Shown: in pieces, positions 19,350 through 29,067 of the stretch | Layout of the letters: each line of letters opens with the position of its first letter | Numbering within the stretch: the stretch's first letter is position 1 | Assembly (NCBI GenBank): GCA_964473105.1 | Contig: CAYYNQ010000085.1 | Span: 1 to 58,577, forward strand | Reading direction: 5' to 3' | Source: CAYYNQ01 sp964473105 | GTDB taxonomy: Bacteria; Sumerlaeota; Sumerlaeia; MVZB01 | Length of the DNA: 58,577 bases | Notes under the pieces: model-generated | What the model saw: only the letters and a program-made list of their open reading frames with translations | What the model was told of the DNA's origin: nothing | The model's database searches: none | Program-made: the position numbers and the translations under genes

Positions 19350-19748
19350 ATGTTAAAATTTAGTTGTCAGCCCGTCATGGGGCTAGTTTTTGCCTTGGCC
19401 TGCCTCCAGTTCACAGGATGTGCAGGAGGTGCGGCACGCTCCGCAGGATACGGATATTCAAAAGGGGCTCTCGAATATATTGTCAACAAAAGTGTCGCCG
19501 ATACACACACGATCGTCTTGGACTCCCTCAAGGGCATGAAGATTGAGGTTTTCGATCATCAGGAGAATGCGGACAGCGCAGTTGGACATGTCAAGACGCG
19601 CAGTGCCGACAATACCCAAATCGAAATCCACTCACGATATCTCGGAGAGAACCGGACAACCATCTCGATCCGGGTTGGCGTGGGAATTCTCAAAAAAGAG
19701 GAAAGTCGTGCCATTCATATCATGGACGAGATCAAGAAAGAACTCTGA
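19350..19748 (+). CDS. Small lipoprotein, DUF3568-like
   Basis: A predicted lipoprotein of 132 residues. The start ATG 19350 gives a lysine-containing n-region, a hydrophobic core (VMGLVFALACL) and a lipobox ending FTGC, so it should be acylated and anchored to a membrane. The mature part has two short beta-rich segments: DSLKGMKIEVFDHQ with VGHVKTRSADNTQIEIHSR, and TTISIRVGVGILKKEESRAIHIMDEIKKEL. This pattern resembles the DUF3568 family of small periplasmic lipoproteins of unknown function; the family call is from memory and moderate. An upstream in-frame extension to 19173 lacks support. It ends just before a good terminator. Confidence 0.75.
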   Translation: MLKFSCQPVMGLVFALACLQFTGCAGGAARSAGYGYSKGALEYIVNKSVADTHTIVLDSLKGMKIEVFDHQENADSAVGHVKTRSADNTQIEIHSRYLGENRTTISIRVGVGILKKEESRAIHIMDEIKKEL

Positions 19749-19772
19749 TCTACTTCCTAATCTATCTTATCC

Positions 19773-19811
19773 GCAAGAGGCCGTCTCCCACCGGAATCGG
19801 CCTCTTGCTTT
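19773..19811 (+). terminator. Intrinsic terminator after the lipoprotein gene
   Basis: A perfect 11-bp stem GCAAGAGGCCG / CGGCCTCTTGC with a 14-base loop is followed by TTTCC. It probably ends the dnaK-rpoZ-lipoprotein transcripts and may also act on the convergent tpx. Confidence 0.75.
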
Positions 19812-19882
19812 CCAGTGATCCATAAACCGTTTTCAATTAATACATCCGGAACAGTCCCGGCGAGCAACGGGAGCGACCAGGA

Positions 19883-20392
19883 TCATGCCCCTGCCATACG
19901 GACGGCTTCCAAAGACGCACCGTAATCGGGTTCCTCAGCCACTTCCCCGACGATCTGCTGATAGGCGAGGTTTCCCTCTTTGTCGACAACGAAAACCCCG
20001 CGCGCCAGTAGTTTCAACTCATTGATCAGAAGCCCCCAGTTTTTGCCGAAGGAACGTTCCTGATAATCCGAAAGGACGGTCAGATTTTCAACTCCGTTGC
20101 CCACACAGAACCTTTTTTGGGCAAACGGAAGATCTAGGCTGATCGTCAGGAGTTTGCAGTCCAGTTTTGATGCTTCCTCATTGTAGCGCTTCGTCTGAAT
20201 TTCACATACGGGGGTATCCAGTGATGGCACCGACGAAATCACAACCAAGTCACCCCTGAAATCGGACAACCTGACCGGTTTCATCTCATTATTAACACAA
20301 GAAAAATCAGGGGCTGCAGATCCAGTTTCCAAGGCTGCTCCCAGAAGCGTCAACGGGTCACCCTTGAAAGTGATGATACCACTTCTCTCCAT
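19883..20392 (-). CDS. tpx: Thiol peroxidase Tpx
   Basis: An atypical 2-Cys peroxiredoxin that reduces hydrogen peroxide and alkyl hydroperoxides using thioredoxin. The peroxidatic cysteine is in VPSLDTPVCEIQTKRYNEEA (Cys63) and the resolving cysteine in DLPFAQKRFC (Cys96), both at family positions. The chain also has the GSAAPDFSCVNN opening and a C-terminal EEPDYGASLEAVR. It is 169 residues from ATG 20392, where CAGGAG lies about 8 bases upstream; an upstream in-frame start would add 11 residues. It is transcribed divergently from prmC. Confidence 0.95.
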   Translation of the reverse strand: MERSGIITFKGDPLTLLGAALETGSAAPDFSCVNNEMKPVRLSDFRGDLVVISSVPSLDTPVCEIQTKRYNEEASKLDCKLLTISLDLPFAQKRFCVGNGVENLTVLSDYQERSFGKNWGLLINELKLLARGVFVVDKEGNLAYQQIVGEVAEEPDYGASLEAVRMAGA

Positions 20393-20728
20393 GATCGATA
20401 CTCCTGAACGAAATTGATTCGGCACTGTATTACATTTGATTACCCGACCACATTATCAGCGTTTTCCCGCATGTCAAGTCATACTAGATTGGCGGGGCAA
20501 CATCTGCCGAAACTTGCCAGATGGTTTGCGAGATTGCTTGTTTTTCAGCTTTTTCCGGCACTTTCCCAATCTCTGTCCGGATTCGAGCCATTGTTTTGTC
20601 ATGAAGGTCACGGATCCGGGCTCGGGTAATATTTAACTGGTATCATGGAAAAAACACAAAGTCCGATTCACATCCATACAGGTTCCGGATTTATGGCATT
20701 CATGATGCTATCGTGACAGAATAAGTCC
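20393..20728. other. Divergent intergenic region, tpx / prmC
   Basis: This 336-base stretch has short overlapping open frames of no recognisable family. Promoters for both flanking genes are expected, but none is clear. Confidence 0.4.
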
Positions 20729-21655
20729 GTGAGACATGCCACTTCCATTACTGTCAGGGTTCTGTTCAGGCATGTTTTCAGGCGTCTGCGACAGGCCGGG
20801 ATCAAATCCCCGGGCCTTGAGTCCGGACTTATGATTGGTTCATCAATCGGCCTGGATCGGCTAGCATTACACCTCAATCCCGGACACCTTGTCACACAGC
20901 AACAGGCCCTGGATATCGAGGGGAAACTTGAACGTCGGCTGGACAACGAGCCGATGGCCTATATCCTTGGCATCAGCCATTTCCATGAGCTTTCATTCAG
21001 AGTTACACCGGATGTCCTCATCCCACGACCCGAAACCGAGTTGTTGGTTGAAAAAGCCATCGCATGGATCAGGGTTCTCAATCCGACAAACACATCGGGT
21101 CTGCGTTTTGCCGATATCGGCACCGGTTCAGGTAATATTTTTATTAGTATTTTACATCAATGCCCAGAATCAACCTGCCTCGCCACCGAAATTTCTCCTG
21201 CAGCGCTCGATATTGCAAGGCTGAACGCCGATGACCACCATGTCGCGGGGCGGGTTGAATTCAGGACTGGGGATATGACCCAGGCTTTCAACCCGGGTGA
21301 GAAATTTGATGCCATATTGAGCAATCCACCCTATATCGGCCGGCGTGAAATCCCTCATCTTTCAGCTGATGTTGTTAACTGGGAGCCTCATGACGCACTC
21401 TTCTCGGAAAACAACGGCATGCAGCATATCGAAAATCTCATAGAATACTCTTCGGCACACCTGGTTCCCGAGGGTTTGCTGCTCATTGAAATCGGGCATG
21501 AGCAGCGTGATCGAACACTATCAGCAGTCAGTCGCTCTGGCGCATACTCCGACACCCGTGTACTCAATGACCTGTCCGGAAAACCCCGACTTCTGGAAGC
21601 CCGCAGAAATATTTTGAGTCAATCCCGTCATGCCGTGAATATCCCGGACAATTAA
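20729..21655 (+). CDS. prmC: Release factor glutamine methyltransferase PrmC
   Basis: PrmC methylates the glutamine of the GGQ motif in release factors RF1 and RF2. The N-terminal helical domain (to about residue 90, with DNEPMAYILGISHFHELSF) is followed by TPDVLIPRPETELLVEKAI, the SAM-binding FADIGTGSGNIFISIL near residue 130, an acidic ATEISPAALDIARLNA strand and the catalytic SNPPYIG loop near residue 198. All are typical of HemK/PrmC. It is 308 residues. The start is GTG 20729 without a clear ribosome binding site. prfA is not adjacent. Confidence 0.94.
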   Translation: MRHATSITVRVLFRHVFRRLRQAGIKSPGLESGLMIGSSIGLDRLALHLNPGHLVTQQQALDIEGKLERRLDNEPMAYILGISHFHELSFRVTPDVLIPRPETELLVEKAIAWIRVLNPTNTSGLRFADIGTGSGNIFISILHQCPESTCLATEISPAALDIARLNADDHHVAGRVEFRTGDMTQAFNPGEKFDAILSNPPYIGRREIPHLSADVVNWEPHDALFSENNGMQHIENLIEYSSAHLVPEGLLLIEIGHEQRDRTLSAVSRSGAYSDTRVLNDLSGKPRLLEARRNILSQSRHAVNIPDN

Positions 21656-21912
21656 ATTGCGATTCAATCCAGCAATTCTTAACCTGAACAGTAACGCTGC
21701 AAGAGGGGTGATCCACTTTGCCCGTTCCATCTTTCGACCATTACAGGAACCATCGAGTCGTGCACAGGAGCTGCCGAAACGTGATGAATACCGTTTGCTC
21801 CAAGGATAAGTCCTGGAAGATTTTTGGGATTTCCATAATCATCCATGAAGATAAAGCATGGAGAACGGAGCCGGATACCCGGCTGGACTCCCCCATCAAA
21901 GGACAGTTTTAA

Positions 21913-23064
21913 TTGGCAGATAATCATTACACAGTCATGTATGTCATCAGCGGGATGAAGGGCGGTGGGGCCGAGAGTATGCTGCTCAAGACAGCATGTG
22001 GAATCAACCGTTCACTCTTTAAACCGGTGGTCGTGTCGCTCGGTCCGCCCGGCATGACCAGTCCGTTTTTTAGGGACGCCGGAATCGATCTGCACCATAT
22101 CAACATGCGCTCCATTTTCAATCTTCCTGCGGGTATGTTGCAACTATTCAGACTTATCCGAAAAATTCGGCCGACGATCATACACGCCTTCATGTTCCAT
22201 GCCGACATCTGCAGCCGCATCATCGGAAGGTTATCCGGAGTTCCGATCATCATAACCTCCCTGCGCAATGAGAACATCGGCGGAAGATGCAGGGAAAAGG
22301 TCCTGGGCATGACTGATCGCTGGGTTGACCGCGTCACCGCCGTCAGTGAATCGGTAGGGCGGATACAGTCCCAACGCGGTAGCTGCGGCCGCGGAAAGCT
22401 CGTCATAATTCCCAACGGCGTGGAAATCGGGAGATTCACGCCGCCGCCCCCGGAAACATTAACAGAATTGAGAAGTCAGCTCGGAATTCATGATAAGGAT
22501 CGAATCATACTATGCATCGGAAGAATGGAACGGCAGAAAAACCATTCCCTTCTAATCCGAGCGTTTGCCGAACTGGCACCGCGTCATGTCCATTCAAAGC
22601 TGTTGATTGTCGGTGAGGGGGCCATGCGAGAGGAACTACTGCACCTGGCACAGGAACTGGAAATCCACGACCGTGTTATGCTTCCCGGACAAATTGAGGA
22701 TCCCATTCCTGTATACTACCTGGCCGAGTTATTCGTGATGACATCGGACTGGGAAGGTATGCCCAATGTTGTGCTGGAAGCTATGGCAGCCGCCCGACCC
22801 GTAGTGGCGACCTCGGTCGGGGGACTGGAGGAGATCATGGGGGTACATGACCAGGGGGGGATATTGTTACCGACGGGAAGGCATCAGACGCTGGTTGAGG
22901 CAATCGAACGGATCTTGTTGATGCCGGAGGCCGATCGTACGGCGATGGGATGCCGGGCCCGCCGCAGGATTGAGGAATCATTCACAATGCAGCAAAACCT
23001 CGACCTCACTCATCGCTTATATCAGGAACTGATCGACAAGCGGCTTGATCCCAATCCGGGCTAA
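21913..23064 (+). CDS. Family 4 glycosyltransferase
   Basis: A GT-B fold, retaining glycosyltransferase of the kind that builds polysaccharides or glycolipids. The N-terminal domain opens with MYVISGMKGGGAESMLL. The C-terminal domain holds IILCIGRMERQKNHSLLI (about residue 195), KLLIVGEGAMREEL, MLPGQIEDP and the donor-binding E-x7-E in SDWEGMPNVVLEAM, ending in ARPVVATSVGGLEEI. At 383 residues it is a typical single-domain enzyme. The start is TTG 21913, supported by AAAGGA about 9 bases upstream; ATG 21937 would still leave the fold intact. It is isolated from other glycan genes, and its acceptor is unknown. Confidence 0.92.
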   Translation: MADNHYTVMYVISGMKGGGAESMLLKTACGINRSLFKPVVVSLGPPGMTSPFFRDAGIDLHHINMRSIFNLPAGMLQLFRLIRKIRPTIIHAFMFHADICSRIIGRLSGVPIIITSLRNENIGGRCREKVLGMTDRWVDRVTAVSESVGRIQSQRGSCGRGKLVIIPNGVEIGRFTPPPPETLTELRSQLGIHDKDRIILCIGRMERQKNHSLLIRAFAELAPRHVHSKLLIVGEGAMREELLHLAQELEIHDRVMLPGQIEDPIPVYYLAELFVMTSDWEGMPNVVLEAMAAARPVVATSVGGLEEIMGVHDQGGILLPTGRHQTLVEAIERILLMPEADRTAMGCRARRRIEESFTMQQNLDLTHRLYQELIDKRLDPNPG

Positions 23065-23290
23065 TACTTGTTCCATGATCCCTCTCGGCCCCCTCCCCTG
23101 TCGCTGCTGCCAGCCTCCCATCCCCGCATGGGACATTTTCCAAGCGGACATATTTTCGTTTTTTATTCGCTTTTTGGGTTGACTTGTCGACACCCCGAAG
23201 ATAGTTTGGATCCGATCATACAAGGCGTACGGATCGGGGGGGGGAGGCGCTCCGCCCCTGCAAAACACGACAGTTCACGGATGAAACCGT

Positions 23291-25717
23291 ATGCGCGAGC
23301 ATGTAGCCAGGAACACGATCACCGTATCCCCAAGAACCAGTGGCAACACGACTGATCCAACTTCCATAAGCCTTACCGGCTGGCTGCTCGATCTTTACCC
23401 CCGCCGCGACCAGATCGTACTCTGGTTCATACTTCCAGACGGTCGACGTCTGCGCTTGACCGATTCTTTTGCTCCTCTGTTTTACATCCATGCCGGAAAA
23501 CTTAATGCCGGCCAGCAGAAACAGTTCAGATATTTCATTGACCGTGCACCCGGACTGCAGTGGCTTGACTTCACCCATAAACGAGACTTCTGGACTGATC
23601 GTATGCTCGAGGTTACCGCCATCCGTGTTGAAAACCTCGAGAATCATGGCCGCAATCTGAGGGAACTTGGTCGGCGTTTCCCTGACTTGGATCTTTTCAA
23701 CTGCGATATCATTCCCGAGATTCATTACGCCTACGAGAAGAATATTTTTCCGACCGCATACTGCAGGTTCGAAACGGATCCGTTATCGAGACAGCTTCTT
23801 CATTGTGAGCCGCTTGAGGACCCTTACGATATCCACTATAAGATACCCCCGTTGCGCCAGGTCGAACTGACCGGCAGCGGGCTCCTCCCAGGACGCCATC
23901 CGCTTATCCGTTCACTCAGCCTCAGGATCGGTGAATTCACCGTCACCTGGGACGAAGCACATCCCCAGGAGGTCATGACTTCACTGCGTGATTACCTTCA
24001 ACAGGAGGACCCCGATGTGATCTGGACCGAGGGCGGCGATGCATCGCTGATCCCTTCGCTGCTGGGTTTTGCCCTGCAGTCCGGACTTGAAACGGGACTG
24101 GACCGCGATGACGGTATCCGGCGCCAACTCGTGACCGAGGGGCGTAGCTATATGTCCTACGGGCAGATGATCTACCGTTCTCCGGACTACCCACTGTACG
24201 GGCGGTGGCATATCGACCGGCGCAACTCGTTCTGGACAAGCGGAAGCGATCTGGACGGGCTGGTTGAAGTCGCCCGGGTCTCGAAGCTGCCAGTCCAGCG
24301 TGCGGCACGACGCTCGATTGGAACCGGGATATCATCAATTCAACTGGATCTGGCCTATCGCGATGGTTACCTGATTCCCTGGAAAAAAACACGCCCCGAG
24401 GACTGGAAATCAGCATCGATTCTGATTCGTGCTGACCGCGGCGGTCTGGTCTATCAGCCACTGGTCGGCGTTTATGAGGATGTCGTCGAGCTGGACTTCG
24501 TCTCGATGTACCCCAACATCATGGTCAACTGCAACATCTCGCCCGAGACGCTCAACTGCACATGCTGTCCACCCAGGGCCGATGTCCCCGAGATCGGCTA
24601 TACTCTTTGCCGAAAACGGACAGGCCTGATACCCCGGGTACTGAAACCGATCATCAAGAAACGCCTATCCTACAAGAAATGGATGAAAAAGCTTCACGAT
24701 CCGGAAAACACGGGGCTACATGCCAGTTTCAAGGGGCGTCAGGGTGCGCTGAAATGGCTGCTGGTCTGCTGTTTCGGCTATCTCGGTTATCGTAATGCGC
24801 GCTTCGGACGTATCGAGGCCCACGAGGCGACTTGCGCCTTTTCACGCGAGATCCTTTTACAGGCCCGTGAAATCTGTGAATCTCGGGGGTATGAAGTGAT
24901 CCATGGCATTGTCGACTGTGTCTGGATACGCAGAGTCAAAAGCCACCCGGGAAACATCCGAAAACTCTGTCTTGATATCAACGAGGCGACTGGACTTCAT
25001 ATCGCAGCGGAAGGCCGTTACCGCTGGATCGTGTTCCTGCCTTCAAGGACGGCTCCCGGACGCCCGGTTCCGAACCGTTACTTCGGCTGTTTTCAGGGGG
25101 GCAGGCTGAAGTACCGTGGCATCGAGATCCGCCGGGGTGATTGTGCGCCATATGTACAACACCTGCAGGGTGAACTCCTGGAAGTCCTGCGGGAGGCATA
25201 TTCACTTGAGGAATGCCGGGCACTACGTAACCGGCTGGTCGGGATTGTCAGGCAGTCGGAATTACGGCTGCGTCTGGGTGAGGTTGAACTCGGGGATTTG
25301 CTGCTGAGACGGAAGACATCACGTCGCGCCGAGGAATACCGCGGCAATGGAATGATAGCCATCGCTGCACGCCAGGCAGTAAAAGCTGGCATCAAACTGC
25401 ATCCCGGCCAGAGCCTGATGTTCCTGGTGACCGGCACCGGCAATCCGGACCCGGACAACCGCATCCGGATCGCACCACTGATCCGCCACCACGACACGTA
25501 TGACACGAATTACTATGTCACACAGGTTCACAAGGCTGCAAACACCATCCTCGAGCCTCTGCTGGACAGCTCAATAGAGGAGATCATTGCAGAGGAAGAT
25601 CGGGAAGTTACATCCGGCGGGGCAAAATACACCCCCCCCAACAACATACCATGTGAAGGTATCAGACAACCGGATTTTCTGGAACCCTCTCTCCCGCCTG
25701 CCAGAATAACGGGATAA
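23291..25717 (+). CDS. Divergent family-B DNA polymerase (PolB2-like)
   Basis: An 808-residue protein with the layout of family-B DNA polymerases but altered catalytic motifs. Motif A is good: LDFVSMYPNIM at about 401-411, with Asp402. Motif B is degraded: KWLLVCCFGYLGY at about 488-500, where active enzymes have K-x3-N-S-x-Y-G. Motif C, normally YGDTDS, reads HGIVDCVW at about 538-545, so the first Asp is lost and the second (Asp542) kept. The exonuclease region (about 200-330) lacks the DxE of Exo I but keeps a DPDVI segment like Exo II. Cysteines near 423-440 may bind metal. Altered motif C and missing Exo I recall archaeal PolB2 and related bacterial proteins. A repair or lesion-bypass role is possible but unproven. 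No dedicated operon partner is visible. Confidence 0.8.
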   Translation: MREHVARNTITVSPRTSGNTTDPTSISLTGWLLDLYPRRDQIVLWFILPDGRRLRLTDSFAPLFYIHAGKLNAGQQKQFRYFIDRAPGLQWLDFTHKRDFWTDRMLEVTAIRVENLENHGRNLRELGRRFPDLDLFNCDIIPEIHYAYEKNIFPTAYCRFETDPLSRQLLHCEPLEDPYDIHYKIPPLRQVELTGSGLLPGRHPLIRSLSLRIGEFTVTWDEAHPQEVMTSLRDYLQQEDPDVIWTEGGDASLIPSLLGFALQSGLETGLDRDDGIRRQLVTEGRSYMSYGQMIYRSPDYPLYGRWHIDRRNSFWTSGSDLDGLVEVARVSKLPVQRAARRSIGTGISSIQLDLAYRDGYLIPWKKTRPEDWKSASILIRADRGGLVYQPLVGVYEDVVELDFVSMYPNIMVNCNISPETLNCTCCPPRADVPEIGYTLCRKRTGLIPRVLKPIIKKRLSYKKWMKKLHDPENTGLHASFKGRQGALKWLLVCCFGYLGYRNARFGRIEAHEATCAFSREILLQAREICESRGYEVIHGIVDCVWIRRVKSHPGNIRKLCLDINEATGLHIAAEGRYRWIVFLPSRTAPGRPVPNRYFGCFQGGRLKYRGIEIRRGDCAPYVQHLQGELLEVLREAYSLEECRALRNRLVGIVRQSELRLRLGEVELGDLLLRRKTSRRAEEYRGNGMIAIAARQAVKAGIKLHPGQSLMFLVTGTGNPDPDNRIRIAPLIRHHDTYDTNYYVTQVHKAANTILEPLLDSSIEEIIAEEDREVTSGGAKYTPPNNIPCEGIRQPDFLEPSLPPARITG

Positions 25718-25733
25718 TCTCGGTCATTACTTG

Positions 25734-25788
25734 TCAGCAATCAACTGAGAGAAATGGGTTGATCTTCTGCTGAGATTTTTCTGTTTTT
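25734..25788 (+). terminator. Intrinsic terminator after the polymerase gene
   Basis: TCAGCA / TGCTGA and ATCAAC / GTTGAT form a two-part stem with a 4-base bulge, followed by GATTTTTCTGTTTTT. It starts 16 bases after the stop codon. Confidence 0.65.
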
Positions 25789-25935
25789 CCTCATGTATCG
25801 ACTTATTATTATATTTTCAGGCATATCCACCGGCCCGCTGCAGGGCTGTCCGTGGATTCCTGAAGTTTTTCTTCTGTCTCAACTTTATCCCGGTGGTTGA
25901 ACCTGGGGGCCATGATATTTATCGTGTGGTTCAAA

Positions 25936-27036
25936 TCAACCCAGCTTACGGCAGAGTCCCGAGAGGAAATCCCGGTTATCGGCGGTCAGGTAGCGCATTT
26001 CACCGCCCATGCGGCTGAATGACTTGTTATATCGCATGTAATATGCCGGATGGTCCTCGGGTGGTTCACCGTTGCGCCAATCCCAGTCCGATTCCGCCAG
26101 ATCAACGATCAGCATGTAATGGTTGTCGATGTGGTTCCCCGACTGGATTGAAACATTCTGCGCCATGGAGAGTGACTTCTCAAATATCATCGGTGACATC
26201 ACCGCCGAGCCGATTGATATGTAGACTCCCCCATCAAGCCGGCTGATACCATCTGCGAACGTCAGGAAATCTCTCTCGGCCGCACGCCCCAGCAGGGCTC
26301 CGTGGTTCATCTCGTGGTTGTATATAATGTCCTGCCCATACATCGGGTGACCCGTAAACGGGATATTCAGGCGGTACGCGGCCGCCTGCGCACTGTATTG
26401 CCGATAAGGGTGCGGTATCTCCATACGTCCCGGTTGGATGCTGAAACGCCGGATGATATCCAGAAGGTCGGCCGCGGCAGCGGATTGGGCCGGATTCGAT
26501 TCAAGTTGGTTCTCAACCTCAAATTTCAGAGCGTCAGGTTCAGGGATAACCAACATCCCATGCTCAATCATTGCGCCAACAGATTCACCGTAACCCATCC
26601 CCCTGTACGCACCGATATTGAGCGCAAGATTGATGTTAAATCCTGTCTCCTGCCAATTGCCAAATTCACCCGTCGCCACATTTTTCTGCACTTCCTCACT
26701 GCTCTGACCTTGAAATGCAAATTCCCAGTCATGAATGATACCTGCGCCGTTTGTTGATAGATGGGTCAACCAGCCGTTTTGCATCAGCTCGATGAGTACC
26801 GGGCCCAGGCCGTTCTTGATCATGTGTGCTCCAAACGCGATCATGACGGGCCTATTTTTTTCCCTGGCAAGAAGAATACGCTCGGCCGTTTCAGAAATCG
26901 TCTCCTCAGCCAGATCAGTCAGGTCGGGCAGGTTCCGATCGAGCCGGATATGATCCGATTCAATGCAAACCCGATTTCTCCGCTCGGACAGTGGTTTCAT
27001 CTTGATTCTGGATCTATCAAATCGGGCGTGTGGCAT
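25936..27036 (-). CDS. Deoxyhypusine-synthase-like protein
   Basis: A soluble 366-residue protein. It has a Rossmann-like pattern resembling deoxyhypusine synthase: MIAFGAHMIKNGLGPVLIELM and LSTNGAGIIHDWEFAF in the N-terminal third, then AAYRLNIPFTGHPMYGQDIIY and GGVYISIGSAVMSPMIFEKSL, which line up in order with the NAD- and substrate-binding segments of that family. Bacteria lack eIF5A/hypusine, and bacterial homologues are thought to act on polyamines or other substrates. I compared from memory only, and the assignment is by pattern, not by a catalytic lysine I can place. The start at 27036 is uncertain; an internal ATG at 27000 is possible. It is monocistronic and faces away from mdh. Confidence 0.5.
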   Translation of the reverse strand: MPHARFDRSRIKMKPLSERRNRVCIESDHIRLDRNLPDLTDLAEETISETAERILLAREKNRPVMIAFGAHMIKNGLGPVLIELMQNGWLTHLSTNGAGIIHDWEFAFQGQSSEEVQKNVATGEFGNWQETGFNINLALNIGAYRGMGYGESVGAMIEHGMLVIPEPDALKFEVENQLESNPAQSAAAADLLDIIRRFSIQPGRMEIPHPYRQYSAQAAAYRLNIPFTGHPMYGQDIIYNHEMNHGALLGRAAERDFLTFADGISRLDGGVYISIGSAVMSPMIFEKSLSMAQNVSIQSGNHIDNHYMLIVDLAESDWDWRNGEPPEDHPAYYMRYNKSFSRMGGEMRYLTADNRDFLSGLCRKLG

Positions 27037-27878
27037 GAGTGTTGATTTTCCGGAATATTTGGCGATGTCTGATCGCTATCAAGCCGATATGTTCTCAGAA
27101 TAACGGCCTGATGCCAAAACAAAATTATGCCCCTTCTGATATGAGCTCATAACCTGATTATGAAGGATAATAATCGAGCCGGATTGACCCTCCCAGCTGT
27201 TATGATTTCACGACCCTCCCCCTTGTCATTTTGTTCCGCAAGTATCCGTGTCTGACTTATTCATCAGTCGATCTTTATTCAGGTGGGTAAAACCTGGTAA
27301 CAAATGACGAGTTTGTACAAATCAATCGCTTCCGGACCAATTATCACGAATAAGGATGTTACTGATCCATGGTATCATATACACCGTTATTTCGATGCTG
27401 TTCCCAACTTCAGGCCCGCTGAATCACAGGGCATTAAGTCATGCTGGCAAGATCATTCATCAGGCATGGCGTGATACCTCCCCTCGAAACATATATCCGC
27501 TTCATTTTCAGGTGTATACACATTTGCTCGGGGCGATTTCTTCCCGGTGCAAATTACCTTTAATTTAATGATTGGATTGAGAATTGATTTTCATGGCTTG
27601 CTCATTTTCGATATCAACCGTGTCCCGTAACCGCCCGGATGCAGCGATAGATAGATGTCCTGCTGGATGGAAACCTTCATGCGATAAGAATTGGGAACTC
27701 TTGGCCGAAACTTGTTTAACTGCCTCAAATTCGATGACCAAAAGGATCCGATCCTTATTGGTTATCCGTGTGCCGGGCATACAGCTTGACATGAAGGGTG
27801 CGATTTTTTAGGTTGGTCTGTCTGCGGTTTCTCTAGAAATTACGTTGTAACCGGGTTATTGAAAGGAATCAGATATTC
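27037..27878. other. Long intergenic region before mdh
   Basis: About 840 bases separate the divergent DHS-like and mdh genes. Open frames on both strands of up to 75 codons resemble nothing I know and lack good start signals. I see no RNA gene or repeat here. Confidence 0.55.
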
Positions 27879-28814
27879 ATGCGCAGGAAAATTACGGTCA
27901 TCGGGGGGGGGAATGTAGGGGCTACGACAGCCTTGTTTCTCGCGGAAAAGAACCTTGGGAATGTGGTCCTCACTGATATTGTCGAGGACATGCCGCAGGG
28001 GAAGGCCCTGGACATGCTCGAGACCGGGCCATTGCATCGGTATCATGGAATCATCACGGGTACAAACGACTACGCTGATATAGCAGGTTCGGACCTGGTT
28101 ATCGTGACAGCCGGCCTGCCACGAAAACCCGGCATGAGTCGAAGCGATCTGCTGGAAATGAACGCCAAGATCGTTCGTGAGGTGTGCAAATATATAAAGG
28201 AATATGCCCCAGATTCAATCGTTGTCATCGTATCGAATCCCCTCGATATCATGTGCTGGGTCGCGCGGGAAACCACCGGCTTTGAAAAACACCGGGTATT
28301 CGGGATGGCCGGGGTACTCGACACGAGCCGAATGCGCGCCTTTATCGCCGAGGCTGCAGACTGCCATGCTGCTGATGTGACCTGCATGGTCCTTGGCGGA
28401 CACGGGGACTCGATGGTGCCGATCACGAGCACCACCTCGGTGTCTGGGGTTCCCCTCTCTGACCTGCTGTCACAGGACAGAATCGATGCGATCGTCGAAC
28501 GCACACGCAAAGGTGGTGGTGAGATTGTCAAGCTGCTGAAAACCGGCAGTGCGTTCTATGCACCGGCGGCATCCGTTGTCGAGATGGCAGAATCAATCCT
28601 GCTCGACGGCAAACGCGTCCTTCCCTGCGCGGCACTGCTTGAAGGTGAATACGGGATTTCGGGGTGTTACATTGGCGTCCCCGTCAAGTTGGGCAGCAGG
28701 GGGATCGAGCAGGTGATCGAGATGAAACTCAGCGATTCAGAACTGTCATCGCTCCAGGAATCGGCCACTGCCGTCCGGAAGGATATCGAGGCGCTTGCCG
28801 CACTGGGTGAATGA
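27879..28814 (+). CDS. mdh: Malate dehydrogenase (LDH-like type)
   Basis: Interconverts malate and oxaloacetate with NAD in the citric acid cycle. The 311-residue protein has the Rossmann start KITVIGGGNVGATTALFLAEK, LTDIVEDMPQGKALD, the substrate loop TAGLPRKPGMSRSDLL (Arg-Lys-Pro-Gly-Met is the malate type, where lactate dehydrogenases have Gln-Lys-Pro), VSNPLDIMCWVA, and the catalytic His in VLGGHGDSMVP. AAAGGA lies 12 bases before ATG 27879. A run of nine G (27903-27911) encodes part of the glycine loop in frame. No other citric-acid-cycle gene is adjacent. Confidence 0.95.
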   Translation: MRRKITVIGGGNVGATTALFLAEKNLGNVVLTDIVEDMPQGKALDMLETGPLHRYHGIITGTNDYADIAGSDLVIVTAGLPRKPGMSRSDLLEMNAKIVREVCKYIKEYAPDSIVVIVSNPLDIMCWVARETTGFEKHRVFGMAGVLDTSRMRAFIAEAADCHAADVTCMVLGGHGDSMVPITSTTSVSGVPLSDLLSQDRIDAIVERTRKGGGEIVKLLKTGSAFYAPAASVVEMAESILLDGKRVLPCAALLEGEYGISGCYIGVPVKLGSRGIEQVIEMKLSDSELSSLQESATAVRKDIEALAALGE

Positions 28815-29067
28815 TCAACAACGGGGCCGTCGTATCACGGCCTCGACGATCACCCATGCATACCCTTGGAATCCCGACTCCACACCTCCCACCCCGCGCG
28901 AATCGGGATCGGCCGGCACCGGTCTCTCACGTGTGATCCTGTCCATGACCATGGGCATATGGGAAGGATGATGGACCCTTGCCGCACATTATTTTCCGCC
29001 CCGGGACGAAATCAATATTTGGAATTCCAAGACCTGTTTCATAACCTTGGGCTTCAGGATGAGAAAA

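Noticed and set aside
23065..23290. Promoter TTGACT/TAGTTT before the polymerase gene
   Set aside because: The -10 box matches only half the consensus, so the call is too weak.
27565..27811. Two overlapping 75-codon frames on opposite strands before mdh
   Set aside because: No homology pattern and no supporting start signals on either strand.
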